A stretch of DNA of 63,922 nucleotides from an uncultured Clostridium sp. (GCF_947039605.1 NZ_CAMQZG010000019.1:1-63922), one strand, 5' to 3'; counted from the stretch's first letter, positions 35,378 to 45,692 are shown. The notes: generated by a model not told the origin, from the sequence alone. Numbers and translations are program-made.

Positions 35378-36883
35378 CTAATTTGTTAGAAGACTGTCTG
35401 TTGCATACTCTGCATCTGATGTAACATCTATTCCAAGCTTTCTATATGTTTGCTCATCTGATGTTCCTATAATCGTTGTTGAGTGTGCTTGTGAGCCTTC
35501 TATCATTGAAAGTTTTTCTAAAGCAACCTGTGCCATTGGATTTGTTGCAGCACATATTGAAAGTGCCATAAGAACCTCTTCACAATTAAGTGCCGCTCTT
35601 GTAAATCCTAATGTTTTTGATTTAAGACTTATGATTGGTTCTAATACAACTGGTGATATTAAATGCATTGAATCATCTATATTAGCACAATGTTTAATTG
35701 CATTAATAACAGCGGCTGCTGTTCCTTCCATAAGTTCTGAACTTTTTCCTGTAAGAGTTGTTCCATCTGGAAGTTCAATACCTACTATTGTTATAGTATC
35801 TTTAGTATTTGAAGTTTCATTAACTTTATTTGCATACTCTCTTGCAATAGGAACTATCTTTCTATCTGCTTCTTTAAGGTTAAGTTCTTCCATTATAAGT
35901 TTTGTTCTCTCTAATGTGTCTTTGTTAACATAACCTTTTTTGTATTCACAATTTGTTTTGAAATATCTTCTTATTATCTCTTGTCTTGAAGCTTCTTTAA
36001 CAACTTCATCATCTATGATTCCAAATCCAACTCTATTTACACCCATATCTGTTGGAGATTTATAAACTGATTCTTTTCCTGTTATCTTTTCTATAATTCT
36101 TTTTAAAACTGGGAAAGTTTCAACATCTCTATTATAGTTAATTGATTTAATATTGTAAGCTTCTAAATGGAATGGGTCTATCATATTAACATCCTTAAGA
36201 TCTGCTGTTGCAGCCTCATAAGCTACATTTAATGGATGCTTTAATGGAACGTTCCATACTGGGAATGTTTCAAATTTTGAATACCCTGCTATATTTCCTC
36301 TTTTTTGCTCGTGATAAAGTTGACTTAAACAAGTAGCAAGCTTTCCACTTCCTGGACCTGGCGCTGTTACAACCACTATTGGCTTAGTTGTTTCTATATG
36401 AGGGTTTTGACCGTACCCCTCTTCACTAACTATTGTATCAACATCTGTTGGGTATCCTTTTGTTGAACTATGTTTATAAACTTTTATTCCTCTTCTCTCA
36501 AGCCTATTTATAAATACTGTTGTAGCTGGTTGCCCACTATATCTAGTAATTACAACACTATTTACATCTAAGTCATATGATCTAAATTCATCTATAAGTC
36601 TGAAAACTTCAATATCATAAGTAGTTCCAAAGTCACCTCTTATTTTATTTCTTTCAATATCCCCTGCATATACACATATAACTATTTCTGCTTTTTCTCT
36701 AAGTTTATATAAAAGTTTTATTTTAGCATTTTCATCAAATCCTGGTAAAACTCTTTTAGCATGAAGGTCATGTAAAAGCTTCCCACCAAACTCTAAGTAT
36801 AACTTGTCATAGTTATTAACTCTTTCTAATATATACTTAGATTGTTCTTCTAGATATTTTTTGTGATCAAATCCTATCTTCAT
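35378..36883 (-). CDS. DUF1846 domain-containing protein
   Basis: A 501-residue cytoplasmic protein covering the whole DUF1846 family. Conserved parts seen include [55 protein letters not shown] (a P-loop-like glycine-rich stretch), [14 protein letters not shown] and the C-terminal [20 protein letters not shown]. The family is conserved in Firmicutes without an established function; the fold suggests nucleotide or cofactor use. GTGGGGAT precedes ATG. Confidence 0.95.
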   Translation of the reverse strand: MKIGFDHKKYLEEQSKYILERVNNYDKLYLEFGGKLLHDLHAKRVLPGFDENAKIKLLYKLREKAEIVICVYAGDIERNKIRGDFGTTYDIEVFRLIDEFRSYDLDVNSVVITRYSGQPATTVFINRLERRGIKVYKHSSTKGYPTDVDTIVSEEGYGQNPHIETTKPIVVVTAPGPGSGKLATCLSQLYHEQKRGNIAGYSKFETFPVWNVPLKHPLNVAYEAATADLKDVNMIDPFHLEAYNIKSINYNRDVETFPVLKRIIEKITGKESVYKSPTDMGVNRVGFGIIDDEVVKEASRQEIIRRYFKTNCEYKKGYVNKDTLERTKLIMEELNLKEADRKIVPIAREYANKVNETSNTKDTITIVGIELPDGTTLTGKSSELMEGTAAAVINAIKHCANIDDSMHLISPVVLEPIISLKSKTLGFTRAALNCEEVLMALSICAATNPMAQVALEKLSMIEGSQAHSTTIIGTSDEQTYRKLGIDVTSDAEYATDSLLTN

Positions 36884-37175
36884 CTTTCATCCCCACTAAC
36901 TTTATTAAATTTTATGAAACCTACAAATTTTCATTCCATAATTATGACATATTTTTTTGTCATTGTAAAATAAATTTGAGTAAAACTAGTTTGCCCAAAT
37001 AGTATATATCTTATCCATCCGCTTTTTTTTTAATATTGTGAATTAATCTCTATATTTTTTTATTAATACTTATATTTGATTGAAAATTCTCTAAAAAATC
37101 TATGAATATATTCTGTTATTCTTCTCATATATTTTTTATAGTGACTTAATTTTTTTATAAAAGGAAATATATATT

Positions 37176-37601
37176 ATGAATTTAAAAATATTTTTCGTAT
37201 CCTCCATTCTACTTAATATAAGTATATCATTTGCAACTGAACTTCCTAATATAAAGTGCAAATCTGCTTTATCTGTCGCTTTAGAAACTGGTGAAATTAT
37301 TTTCTCTAAAAACGCTGAAGATAAAGTTCAACCTGCATCTATTACAAATCTTTTAACTGGTCTTTTACTTACAGAAAATTTTTCAAAAAACAGCCTGCTT
37401 GAATATACTCAAAATACTATGAATCAAGAATCATCTTCTATCTTTCTTGATTTTTCTGCTGAAATTGAACCTGGATATGAAGTATCTGGAAAAACTGTGA
37501 TGGATGCACTTCTTCTTTATTCTGGAAATGATATTGCTACTCTTATTTCTTTAAATGGATATATATATTCACTGCCATATCCTTATTTTTACTTAGTATA
37601 A
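37176..37601 (+). pseudogene. Truncated D-Ala-D-Ala carboxypeptidase (peptidase S11) remnant
   Basis: A 141-residue secreted-type protein (signal peptide MNLKIFFVSSILLNISISFA) matching only the first half of a DacA-like penicillin-binding protein. The SxxK motif reads SITN, so the catalytic lysine is lost. The SGN motif is kept (LLLYSGNDIATL), and the protein then diverges and stops; the KTG box and C-terminal domain are absent. It cannot be an active carboxypeptidase. It has a signal peptide and a terminator, so it may still be expressed. Confidence 0.8.
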
Positions 37602-37620
37602 CTGGATTTTTTATAATTAA

Positions 37621-37658
37621 AAGGATAACATCTTAGAATTTCTAAAATGCTATCCTTA
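37621..37658. terminator. Terminator between convergent genes
   Basis: AAGGATAACAT ... ATGCTATCCTT with a long plus-strand tail TATTTTTTATTTTT. The stem sits just past the aminotransferase stop (37663) on the other strand. Bases 36884-37175 show no feature. Confidence 0.8.
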
Positions 37659-37662
37659 TTTT

Positions 37663-38832
37663 TTATTTTTTATGTTTTTCTACAAATCTAGAAATTCTTA
37701 CAACAGCTTCTTTTATATCATCCATTGATGCCGCATAACAAGCTCTTATATAGCCTTCTCCACATTCTCCAAATGCACTTCCTGGAACTGCTAGTACCCT
37801 TTCTTCAATTAAAAGTTTTTCACAGAATTCATCTGATGTCATCCCTGTAGATTTAATACATGGGAATATATACAGTGCACCTAATGCGTCAAAACACTCA
37901 AGTCCCATTTTTCTAAATCCAGTTGAAATAACTCTTCTTCTTCTGTTATATTCTTTTGCCATTTCCTTAACACTCTCATCACCATTTTTAAGTGCCTCAA
38001 TAGCTGCATACTGTGATGTTGTTGGTGAACACATAATTGAGTATTGATGTATTTTTTTCATTGCATCAATTAAAACTCTATGTCCTGTAACATATCCAAG
38101 TCTCCAACCTGTCATAGCATAAGCTTTTGAAAAACCATTAACAATTATAGTCTTATCTTTTACCTCTGGGAATGTAGCTATTGATACATGATCACCATCA
38201 TATGATAACTCCCCATATATTTCATCAGATAAAATTATTATATTTTTATCCTTTAATACTTCAACAATAGGTTTAAGTTCTTTTCTAGTCATAATTGCAC
38301 CTGTTGGATTATTGGGAAATGGTAATATTAGTACCTTTGTTTTATCTGTTATTGCAGCTTCAAGTTCCTCTTTTGTAAGTTTAAAATCATTTTCTTCTTT
38401 TAAGTCAATTGTAACTGCTGTTGCCCCTGTAAAAGTTGTACACCCCTTATATGCGACAAAGCTTGGTTCTGGAATTATAACTTCATCCCCTGGACCAACC
38501 AAAGCTCTAAGTGCTAAATCTATAGCCTCACTCCCCCCAACAGTAACAAGTATTTCTTCTTTTGGATCATACTGAACATTAAATCTTCTATCTAAGTACT
38601 TAGCAATCTCTTCTCTTAGTTCTATAAATCCAGCATTTGATGAATAGTGAGTATGACCTTTTTCAAGAGAATATATACCCGCTTCTCTAACATTCCAAGG
38701 AGTTACAAAATCTGGTTCTCCAACACCTAAAGAAATTACATCTTCCATTTCATTTATCATATCAAAGTATTTTCTAATACCTGATGGTGGCATATTTCTA
38801 ACGTTATCTAAAATCATATTCTCCATTATCAT
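37663..38832 (-). CDS. Class I/II pyridoxal-phosphate aminotransferase
   Basis: A 389-residue enzyme of fold-type I, aspartate-aminotransferase-like. It has GVGEPDFVTPWNVREAG near the N-terminus, LPFPNNPTGAIM for substrate and cofactor contact, SDEIYGELSYDG with the cofactor aspartate, and the lysine motif NGFSKAYAMTGWRLGYV. It resembles PatA/AspB-type enzymes acting on aromatic or branched amino acids. Its ATG overlaps the AsnC regulator stop by 4 nt (ATGA). A T-box leader upstream of the pair ties expression to uncharged tRNA, hence to amino-acid supply. Confidence 0.93.
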   Translation of the reverse strand: MIMENMILDNVRNMPPSGIRKYFDMINEMEDVISLGVGEPDFVTPWNVREAGIYSLEKGHTHYSSNAGFIELREEIAKYLDRRFNVQYDPKEEILVTVGGSEAIDLALRALVGPGDEVIIPEPSFVAYKGCTTFTGATAVTIDLKEENDFKLTKEELEAAITDKTKVLILPFPNNPTGAIMTRKELKPIVEVLKDKNIIILSDEIYGELSYDGDHVSIATFPEVKDKTIIVNGFSKAYAMTGWRLGYVTGHRVLIDAMKKIHQYSIMCSPTTSQYAAIEALKNGDESVKEMAKEYNRRRRVISTGFRKMGLECFDALGALYIFPCIKSTGMTSDEFCEKLLIEERVLAVPGSAFGECGEGYIRACYAASMDDIKEAVVRISRFVEKHKK

Positions 38833-39311
38833 ACAAATAAAATCTCCCTATCATTAATTTTCTTCTCTTTAAATATAGTACCATGCTCCTTATACTTTTT
38901 AAGAACAAAATGCGTTGCTGTACCTGTTACAAATTCCTGAACTGCAAGTTTCTCTGATACAAACATAGCTACTTCTTTCATAGTTTTCCCCTCTACAATT
39001 ACTGTTAAATCAAAACCACCTGAAGACATAAGATAACAAGCCCTTACTTTATCAAATTGATATATTCTTGCTGCTACTTTATCAAAACCAACCCCTCTTT
39101 GTGGTGTTATTTTTACTTCTATTAAAGCAGTTACAGTTTCTTTACCTGTATTTTCCCAATTTATTAAAGTTGTATATCCTGCTATTATACTTTTCTCCTC
39201 AAAATCTTGTATTGCATCCCTAACTTGCTCAACAGTTTTGCCTGTCATTACTGCTAAATCTTCATCACTACATCTACTATTTTTTTCTAAAACCTCTAAA
39301 ATCTCTTCCAT
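38829..39311 (-). CDS. Lrp/AsnC family transcriptional regulator
   Basis: A 160-residue protein with an N-terminal helix-turn-helix (residues 1-50: LEKNSRCSDEDLAVMTGKTV) and a C-terminal RAM ligand domain (TALIEVKITPQRGVGFDKVA, then SSGGFDLTVIVEGKTMKEVA). ATG at 39311 follows GGAGGG; a longer frame upstream only reads through the T-box leader. It is coupled to the aminotransferase and probably senses an amino acid related to that enzyme. Confidence 0.92.
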   Translation of the reverse strand: MEEILEVLEKNSRCSDEDLAVMTGKTVEQVRDAIQDFEEKSIIAGYTTLINWENTGKETVTALIEVKITPQRGVGFDKVAARIYQFDKVRACYLMSSGGFDLTVIVEGKTMKEVAMFVSEKLAVQEFVTGTATHFVLKKYKEHGTIFKEKKINDREILFV

Positions 39312-39339
39312 TTGTAAACCCTCCATTTTTTGAAAATAA

Positions 39340-39628
39340 AAAACCCCCGTCCCTAAAAAAAAGGGACGAAGGTATAAAATGCCTCGCGATACCACCCTAA
39401 TAGATAGTACAAAACTATCCACCTCAGTAGAATATATTACTCTATTCTTCCTTTATAACGTAAGGAATTCGTTGTACTTTATTAAGATTTACTTTTAGCT
39501 CTTAGTTCTCAGTACAAGATTCAAAGACTGCCTTCCCTTAATAATAAATGCTAAATCACAGCAAACTTTAGCTCTCTTTAAATTACCAAAAAAGTACTCC
39601 TTCTTCTCACTATCTTTTAATATCTGTT
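39340..39628 (-). promoter_or_regulatory. T-box riboswitch leader
   Basis: Reading the minus strand, the leader contains GGAGTACTTTTTT (start of stem I), an apical AGAGAGC...GCTGTGATTTAGC element, and the T-box AGGGTGGTATCGCG (39385-39398; consensus AGGGTGGNACCGCG, one change). A terminator CGTCCCTTTTTTTTAGGGACG with a T-rich tail follows (39340-39372). Uncharged tRNA pairing at TGGT would favour readthrough. I could not fix the specifier codon by eye. Confidence 0.9.
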
Positions 39629-39634
39629 TTCTGT

Positions 39635-39663
39635 ATTATATACAAAATATTTATTTTTGACAA
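39635..39663 (-). promoter_or_regulatory. Promoter of the T-box operon
   Basis: Minus-strand TTGTCA (39658-39663) and TATAAT (39635-39640) with exact 17-bp spacing, just ahead of the T-box leader. Confidence 0.85.
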
Positions 39664-39731
39664 TATACTTTATACATTTTTAATATATATTCTAATATTT
39701 ACAAAATTTATTCCTTTTTATTTTAAAGGTT

Positions 39732-42026
39732 TTATCTACCTGTTCTTTTTTTTGTAGCTTCTCTTTTTTTAGCTACTGATCTATCTTTGAATGAGCCTCT
39801 TTTTTTCTTTGGAGCTCTCTCTTCATGTACTGACTTGTTTAAATGGTTAGCTCTTTTACCTTCTAACTTTTGAATTTTTTCATCACCAAATTTATTTTTA
39901 GCATTTGGTTTTGAACCTGTTTTTGTTGTAGTTCCTCTACCTGTTGCTGTCTTAGATCTTAATCCTGATTTAGCAGGACCTGCTTTTGGTGCTTTTCTTC
40001 CATCTTCACCATTTCTAGTTCCTGAATTTCTTCTTCCTTCTTCACTATGTCTAGGTGTTGACCCTGAAGTTCTTCTTTCTTCACTATGTCTAGGTGTTGA
40101 AGCTGAAGGATCTCTTCTATCATCATTATTTCTTGGTGATAAACTTGAATCAGTTCTTCTCTCACTAGCATTTTTCCCGTGTGATTTAGGCTTTCTATCA
40201 AGACCATGTCTTGCTTTATATTTATCTTCTTTTGACTTAATCAAACATTTCTCCCCATTTCCTATTAAATCTTCTCTCCCAGCTCTCATTAGAGCATCGT
40301 GAATAATATTATGATTTTTTGGATTACTAAATTGAAGAAGTGCTCTTTGCATTGCCTTCTCTTCTTTAGTTCTTGGTACATATACTTCTTCCATTGTTAC
40401 AGGATCAAGTCCTGTATAGAACATAGCAGTTGACAATGTCCCTGGTGTTGGGTAGAAGTCTTGTACCTGCTCTGGTTGATATCCAATATCTCTTAAGTAC
40501 TCAGCAAGCATTATAGCGTCTTCTAGCTTACTTCCTGGGTGGCTTGACATAAGATATGGAATTATATATTGCTTCTTCCCAGCTTTTTCACTTAATCTAA
40601 AGAATTTTTTTCTAAATTCTTCATAAGTTGTCCCTGCTGGTTTACCCATATATTTTAAAACATTAGGTGATATGTGCTCTGGTGCAACTTTTAACTGACC
40701 ACTTACATGGTGCTCTACAAGTTCTTTAAAGAAATCATCATTCTTATCTGCCATAACATAATCATATCTTATTCCTGAACGTATGAATACTTTCTTTATT
40801 CCTTCTATTTTTCTAACACTTCTTAATACTTTTAAGTATTCTGAGTGATCAACTTCCATCTGAGGGCATATTTTTGGTGATAAACACTGTTTCTTTTTAC
40901 ATGCTCCAAGGGTTGTTAATTGCTTTTTACATGATGCTTTTCTAAAGTTAGCTGTTGGGCCTCCTACGTCATGTATATATCCTTTAAAGTCAGGATATTT
41001 TGTAATGTCTTTAGCTTCTTGTACTATTGACTCTTCACTTCTACTAGAAACTATTCTACCTTGGTGGAATGTTATAGCACAGAATGAACAGTTAGCTGAA
41101 CATCCTCTTGAACTCATTACACTAAATTTAACTTCCTGAATAGCTGCTATACCACCATCTTTTTCATAGATAGGATGATATGTTTTTTGATATGGAAGTG
41201 CATAAACTTTATCAAGTTCTGCTCTTGTAAGAGGTTTTTCTGGTTTGTTTATAACAACAAATTTATCAGAATGTCCTTGAACAAGTGTTATCCCTCTCAT
41301 AGGATCTTGCTCTTCATATAAAGTTCTAAAGCAATTTGCATAAGTTATCTTACTTGCACTAACTTCTTTAAATGAAGGTAATACTTTATGTTCTTCATAT
41401 ACTTCGTCTAAACTATCTACCATATAACAAGTTCCTGGTAGGTGTCTTATGTATTTTGCTTCAAATCCTTCATTTAAAAGATTAGCAACTTCAATAATTT
41501 GCTTCTCACTCATACCATAGATAAGAAGGTCAGCCCCACTATCTGGCAGAATAGATTTCTTAACTTTATTATCCCAGTAATCATAATGTGCAAATCTTCT
41601 AAGACTAGCTTCTATCCCACCAATTACTACATTAATGTTTTTATATGCTTCTCTTATTTTATTACAATAAACTATTGTAGCTCTATCTGGTCTTTTTCCC
41701 ATTTCTCCTTTTGGAGTATAAAGGTCTTTTGTTCTAAGTCTTTTACTTACAGTGTAATGGTTAACCATAGGGTCCATATTTCCACCGTTAACAAGGAATC
41801 CAAGTCTTGGTCTTCCTAGCTTTTTAAATTCTTCTACGTCTTTCCAATCTGGTTGTGCAATTATACCAACCTTAAATCCTGCACTCTCTAATACTCTAGA
41901 AATTATAGCTGCTCCAAAACTATGATGATCTATATAAGCATCACCTGTAACTAAAACAAAGTCACATTGTTCCCAGCCTCTTTCCTCCATATCTGCTTTG
42001 CAAATAGGTAAAAATTTATTTTCCAT
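39732..42026 (-). CDS. YgiQ family radical SAM protein
   Basis: A 764-residue protein. Residues 1-280 form the N-terminal YgiQ domain ([34 protein letters not shown]), then the radical SAM core with the cluster motif C-SAN-C-SF-C in [14 protein letters not shown], and [16 protein letters not shown] in the DUF3362-type C-terminal region. The activity of the family is not established. The last 125 residues are a low-complexity basic tail with repeated TPRHSEE units and many Lys/Arg, which could bind nucleic acid. AGGAGAG precedes ATG. Confidence 0.95.
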   Translation of the reverse strand: MENKFLPICKADMEERGWEQCDFVLVTGDAYIDHHSFGAAIISRVLESAGFKVGIIAQPDWKDVEEFKKLGRPRLGFLVNGGNMDPMVNHYTVSKRLRTKDLYTPKGEMGKRPDRATIVYCNKIREAYKNINVVIGGIEASLRRFAHYDYWDNKVKKSILPDSGADLLIYGMSEKQIIEVANLLNEGFEAKYIRHLPGTCYMVDSLDEVYEEHKVLPSFKEVSASKITYANCFRTLYEEQDPMRGITLVQGHSDKFVVINKPEKPLTRAELDKVYALPYQKTYHPIYEKDGGIAAIQEVKFSVMSSRGCSANCSFCAITFHQGRIVSSRSEESIVQEAKDITKYPDFKGYIHDVGGPTANFRKASCKKQLTTLGACKKKQCLSPKICPQMEVDHSEYLKVLRSVRKIEGIKKVFIRSGIRYDYVMADKNDDFFKELVEHHVSGQLKVAPEHISPNVLKYMGKPAGTTYEEFRKKFFRLSEKAGKKQYIIPYLMSSHPGSKLEDAIMLAEYLRDIGYQPEQVQDFYPTPGTLSTAMFYTGLDPVTMEEVYVPRTKEEKAMQRALLQFSNPKNHNIIHDALMRAGREDLIGNGEKCLIKSKEDKYKARHGLDRKPKSHGKNASERRTDSSLSPRNNDDRRDPSASTPRHSEERRTSGSTPRHSEEGRRNSGTRNGEDGRKAPKAGPAKSGLRSKTATGRGTTTKTGSKPNAKNKFGDEKIQKLEGKRANHLNKSVHEERAPKKKRGSFKDRSVAKKREATKKRTGR
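40041..40100 (-). repeat. Tandem 21-bp direct repeat inside the YgiQ tail
   Basis: TTCACTATGTCTAGGTGTTGA occurs exactly at 40041-40061 and 40080-40100 (39-bp period = 13 codons), encoding the repeated STPRHSEE segment. Unit number could vary between strains. Confidence 0.8.
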
Positions 42027-42183
42027 ATCATTTCTCTCCTATGCTAGTAGTTTCTATTCTTCCATATAACTAATTATATCATTTTCAAATATATTTAAAC
42101 TAACTTATTAGTTTTTTCTCATTTTACGATGCTAAATTAGTATATCTAATATATAAATAAAAGTAAAGTGAGAATAGAAATAA

Positions 42184-42207
42184 GACTATCTTATTTAAAA
42201 GATAGCC
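42184..42207 (-). terminator. Rho-independent terminator
   Basis: GGCTATCTT / AAGATAGTC with a short loop and TTATTTCT tail on the minus strand, after the gene ending at 42212. Confidence 0.75.
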
Positions 42208-42211
42208 TCGT

Positions 42212-42739
42212 TTATATTCCTCTAAGATATCCTCTAACATCACCCTCATAAGTCATAATATAGGAATCATCTTCTAGAAAGTCCATTGGTTTTGTTAAAA
42301 CTGGTGGTCTATCTATATCTAAAAGTTCTACTTCCTTTAATATGTTTGCTATAAGTTCTGAACAGAAATATCTATTTTTATGCTCTATGCCTTTATTCAT
42401 AGTTACACCTAAAACACCTAAATAATTATATTTTGTCGTTTCCTCACTATAATTATCTAATATAACTTTTATTTTATAATAAACATCTTCAGATATTTCT
42501 TTTTCTAAAATCATTACCTCAGTATTAGGAAACCACTCTAAAAAACGCTCTCTTACATTTTCAAGTTGAAATCTAACTACCCAGAACTTGTTTTTCCCTT
42601 TTCGCCCCATAGAATACCATATATCTTTATCCTCTTCTAATGCTAATGATATATGACTATACTTATCTTTTGTTACCCATCTGATAAGTCTTGCATACGG
42701 AGTTCCACTAAATGTTAAACATAGATTAATTTTCTTCAA
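42212..42739 (-). CDS. Permuted NlpC/P60-like (YiiX/LRAT-type) protein
   Basis: A 175-residue soluble protein with the circularly permuted papain-like order: the histidine comes first (WVTKDKYSHISLALEEDKD, about residue 29) and the cysteine later (HKNRYFCSELIANILKEV, about residue 128). Such proteins include lipid acyltransferase-like and amidase-like enzymes; the substrate here is unknown. No signal peptide is present, so it is cytoplasmic. It starts at TTG 42739, 8 nt after AAGGGGGG. Confidence 0.82.
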   Translation of the reverse strand: MKKINLCLTFSGTPYARLIRWVTKDKYSHISLALEEDKDIWYSMGRKGKNKFWVVRFQLENVRERFLEWFPNTEVMILEKEISEDVYYKIKVILDNYSEETTKYNYLGVLGVTMNKGIEHKNRYFCSELIANILKEVELLDIDRPPVLTKPMDFLEDDSYIMTYEGDVRGYLRGI

Positions 42740-42883
42740 AATAATTCCCCCCTTAAAACTAATTTCAATTATATCTAATATGCATTAAAATATTCCCCAA
42801 AATATCTCTTATTAAATATAACTTTACACTAGTAAAATTACTATTATATATATAAAGTATTAACTTCATATAAATAACGTGTT

Positions 42884-43552
42884 TTATTTAAAATTTTCTG
42901 TTATTGCTTTTTCTACATACTTTTGCTTTTCTTTTGCCCCACCTAAATTTTTTGTTAAATCATAATAACTCGGTGCTTGTGGCACCCCTGCAAGCAGAGT
43001 AGCCTCATCATAAGTGATTTTACTTGGCAATTTATTAAAATATCCCGTAGTAGCTTCTTTAATGCCATAGCTATCATTCCCATAATAGATAACATTTATA
43101 TATAGTTCTAATATTTCATCTTTAGAATATTTTTTTTCCAACTCTTTAGCTAATATAAGTTCTGCAACCTTTCTACTTAACTCTTGATCTGAGCTAAAAT
43201 ACAAGTTTTTTGCAAGTTGTTGTGTTATAGTACTTCCACCCTCTATAATCTCTCCTGCCTTCATATTATTCACTAAAGCTCTACCTAATGATATTACATC
43301 AATACCTTTATGCTCAAAGAATCGTCTATCTTCTATTGCTACTATCGCAATTAAAAAATCTTCTGATACATCTTTAAGTTCTGTATATCCTTTATTGCTT
43401 TGTACCTTATTAACTATATTTTCAAGATTTATACGAGTTGTAGCATCCTTATACTCTTCATGCCCCTTTAAAAATATAATCCCAGCACCTGTTAAACCAA
43501 CTAAAATTGTTAAAGTTATTATTGTTATTATTATATTTTTTATTGCTTTCAT
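42884..43552 (-). CDS. Monofunctional peptidoglycan glycosyltransferase (GT51)
   Basis: A 222-residue membrane-anchored enzyme that polymerises lipid II into glycan strands. After one N-terminal helix (IIITIITLTILVGLTGAGII) comes the GT51 domain alone: AIEDRRFFEHKGID with the catalytic glutamate, GGSTITQQLAKNLYF, and RKVAELILAKELEKKYSKDE followed by ILELYINVIYYG. There is no transpeptidase domain, so it is an MtgA-like enzyme. TAGGGG precedes ATG. Confidence 0.93.
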   Translation of the reverse strand: MKAIKNIIITIITLTILVGLTGAGIIFLKGHEEYKDATTRINLENIVNKVQSNKGYTELKDVSEDFLIAIVAIEDRRFFEHKGIDVISLGRALVNNMKAGEIIEGGSTITQQLAKNLYFSSDQELSRKVAELILAKELEKKYSKDEILELYINVIYYGNDSYGIKEATTGYFNKLPSKITYDEATLLAGVPQAPSYYDLTKNLGGAKEKQKYVEKAITENFK

Positions 43553-43666
43553 TAAAATACCCCTAACTAATATATATACTTTAATTATACTCTTTAATTA
43601 TTATATTTTTCTTAAGCATTCATAATTTTACATTTTTTCTTTATTTTAGCCTAATATTAATGCTAT

Positions 43667-44494
43667 TTATTTAAACCTAGCCTCTAAATACTTTGCAACA
43701 CCATTATCATCATTAGATTCAATTATATTTGTTGCAAACACCTTTAACCCCTCAACAGCATTTTCCATTGCATATTTTTCATCAGCAACTTCAAACATAG
43801 GTAAATCATTCATATTATCACCAAAACAGATTACTTTACTTGGCGCGTAAAGTTCTTTTAGATCTTCTATTGCTTTCTTTTTAGATGCCTCACCACTATG
43901 AATTTCTATAAAATAGCAATTTTCATCATAAACATCTTTATAACACCCTGCGTTTATGCCTTCTATTTTTACTATCTCTTTAAATATAAGTTCAATAACT
44001 TCCTTTTTATCTAAAATCATAAAATTTACAACTTGTATTTCTTCAATTGCATTATGATAATTTGAAATAACCTCAAAAGTTTTATACTTACTACACTTTC
44101 TTTCATCAAAATAAATTTTATCTAAATCAATTATAAGTTCTTTATGATATACATATAAATGATTATCCTTTATCCCGTATAAAAATGGTTCCTTACCAAA
44201 AGACTCTAAAATGTTAAGTATTTTTCTCACTATCCCCTTCTCAATTTCTCTCACCTTTAAATATTCTTTCTTATTTAAATCATATAAAAAAACTCCATTC
44301 ATTAATGCTATCGGCTTGTCTATATTTAGCCCTTCTAATATCTCTACTACAGTTCCCGGAGTTCTTGCTGTCGCAATTGTAAAATCCATCCCCTTATCCT
44401 TAATTAATTTATTTATCGTATTTTTTGAATACTCTGTAATTTCTCTACTACTATTAAGTAATGTCCCATCTAAATCTGATACATATAAATTCAT
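43667..44494 (-). CDS. Cof-type HAD family phosphatase
   Basis: A 275-residue HAD hydrolase of the Cof/YidA branch. Motif I is SDLDGTLLNSS (nucleophile Asp7), motif II lies in FTIATARTPG, and motif III/IV in VICFGDNMNDLPMFEVADEK, after the C2 cap. These enzymes dephosphorylate sugar phosphates or flavin-type cofactors; the substrate cannot be inferred. GAGGAG precedes ATG. It lies after a strong terminator, so it is a separate unit. Confidence 0.94.
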   Translation of the reverse strand: MNLYVSDLDGTLLNSSREITEYSKNTINKLIKDKGMDFTIATARTPGTVVEILEGLNIDKPIALMNGVFLYDLNKKEYLKVREIEKGIVRKILNILESFGKEPFLYGIKDNHLYVYHKELIIDLDKIYFDERKCSKYKTFEVISNYHNAIEEIQVVNFMILDKKEVIELIFKEIVKIEGINAGCYKDVYDENCYFIEIHSGEASKKKAIEDLKELYAPSKVICFGDNMNDLPMFEVADEKYAMENAVEGLKVFATNIIESNDDNGVAKYLEARFK

Positions 44495-44517
44495 AATAAA
44501 AATCTCCTCAAAAAAAA

Positions 44518-44544
44518 TTAGCTATAATTACTAATTATAGCTAA
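44518..44544 (-). terminator. Rho-independent terminator
   Basis: Perfect 12-bp arms TTAGCTATAATT / AATTATAGCTAA with a 3-nt loop followed by TTTTTT on the minus strand; ends the phospholipase-C-like gene. Confidence 0.92.
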
Positions 44545-44579
44545 TCTTTATCAATATTTCTTTTAAATATAAGTTAACA

Positions 44580-45587
44580 TTAATCTAAATTACAAAAATA
44601 ATATAAAAACCTTGCTACTTGAACCTCTGTCATATTTAAAGCTCTAACAGTTGCTAAAACTTGTTCTTTACTAGCATGTTTATTACAATCATCAACATAT
44701 TGAACTGCATATTTTGCACTTTCTTTTCCAATATACTCACAATAATCACTCAGTGGTAATTTCCTGTTTTTGTTATAAAGATAACTTGTTTTTTCTTTAT
44801 CGGACTTTTCTTGTAATTTATCCATATCACTATCAATTAGATAATCATATACAACTTTACTTGATAAAAGTGAATCTAATAAAAATTCTTCCTTAGAATC
44901 TTCGCCTAAAAATAATTTTATTCTATCCCTATTTTTAATCCATCTTTTTACTAAGCCTTCATATTCACTATGATTAGAAAACACTCCGTCTTTTATTCCA
45001 TTCATGTGAAGCCTTTTATTTAAGAAGTGTACTAATTTCCCTCTTTTATCAATTTGATTGCCAACATGATGTGGCTGGTTCATATCCGCTAAAAAATGAC
45101 ATGCATAAAGCAATGATTCCATAGCTTTTTTTCGTTTGCCTTTTCTTTTATATTTAAGAGCCTTTTTTGCATTCTTCTTAAATCTCCACATAGCTGTGAA
45201 AATTTTATGTCCTAAATAATTAGCACCCGTTTCATAATTATAAAAGTGATCTGCAAATAAGTAAGCCGTTGAAATTAAACTTCTATCTGGCATTTTAGAA
45301 TAAGATGGTCTTATTCTTTTTATACTCTTACTTACATCATCATGAAACTCAACTAAATCTATATACCAATTTATATTCTCATCAAATTTTGAATTCCTTA
45401 AAAAATCATTATTATCAGTAATTGCTATATGATATGCTTGATATAATATAACATCATGTGTTTCTGCTCTCTTTAAGGATTCTAATAATATCTCTTCTAT
45501 TAATTCATCTGTTTTATGCTTATGTTTTTTGCTTCTATGAACAAACATATTATTAATATTCTTTTTTGTTTTTTCAATGTCGATCAT
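44580..45587 (-). CDS. Zinc-dependent phospholipase C-like protein, cytoplasmic
   Basis: A 335-residue protein whose middle aligns by eye with clostridial alpha-toxin/PLC: ADHFYNYETG corresponds to the DHFWDPDT region, and YACHFLADMNQPHHVGN to the zinc-binding HYFGDIDTPYHPAN region. The next ligand pair HxxxE reads HFLNK here, so the glutamate is missing. It also lacks a signal peptide and therefore the mature N-terminal tryptophan that binds zinc in secreted PLC. It begins MIDIEKTKKNINNMF after TAGGAGG. It is probably a cytoplasmic relative with altered or no activity. Confidence 0.8.
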   Translation of the reverse strand: MIDIEKTKKNINNMFVHRSKKHKHKTDELIEEILLESLKRAETHDVILYQAYHIAITDNNDFLRNSKFDENINWYIDLVEFHDDVSKSIKRIRPSYSKMPDRSLISTAYLFADHFYNYETGANYLGHKIFTAMWRFKKNAKKALKYKRKGKRKKAMESLLYACHFLADMNQPHHVGNQIDKRGKLVHFLNKRLHMNGIKDGVFSNHSEYEGLVKRWIKNRDRIKLFLGEDSKEEFLLDSLLSSKVVYDYLIDSDMDKLQEKSDKEKTSYLYNKNRKLPLSDYCEYIGKESAKYAVQYVDDCNKHASKEQVLATVRALNMTEVQVARFLYYFCNLD

Positions 45588-45692
45588 AAAATTCCTCCTA
45601 GCTTAACTTAATTATAACACTTTCTAAAAATAAATCTGCAAGATTTATAACAATTAAGTTTTTACTAAGAACTTTTCTCATTTAATTTTAAA

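Noticed and set aside
35127-35381. Plus-strand frame of 84 codons opposite the small membrane protein
   Set aside because: The minus-strand frame has a ribosome binding site and an adjacent terminator; this one has neither.
39312-39422. Longer start for the AsnC regulator
   Set aside because: The extra codons overlap the T-box and terminator hairpin and have no ribosome binding site, while ATG at 39311 follows GGAGGG.
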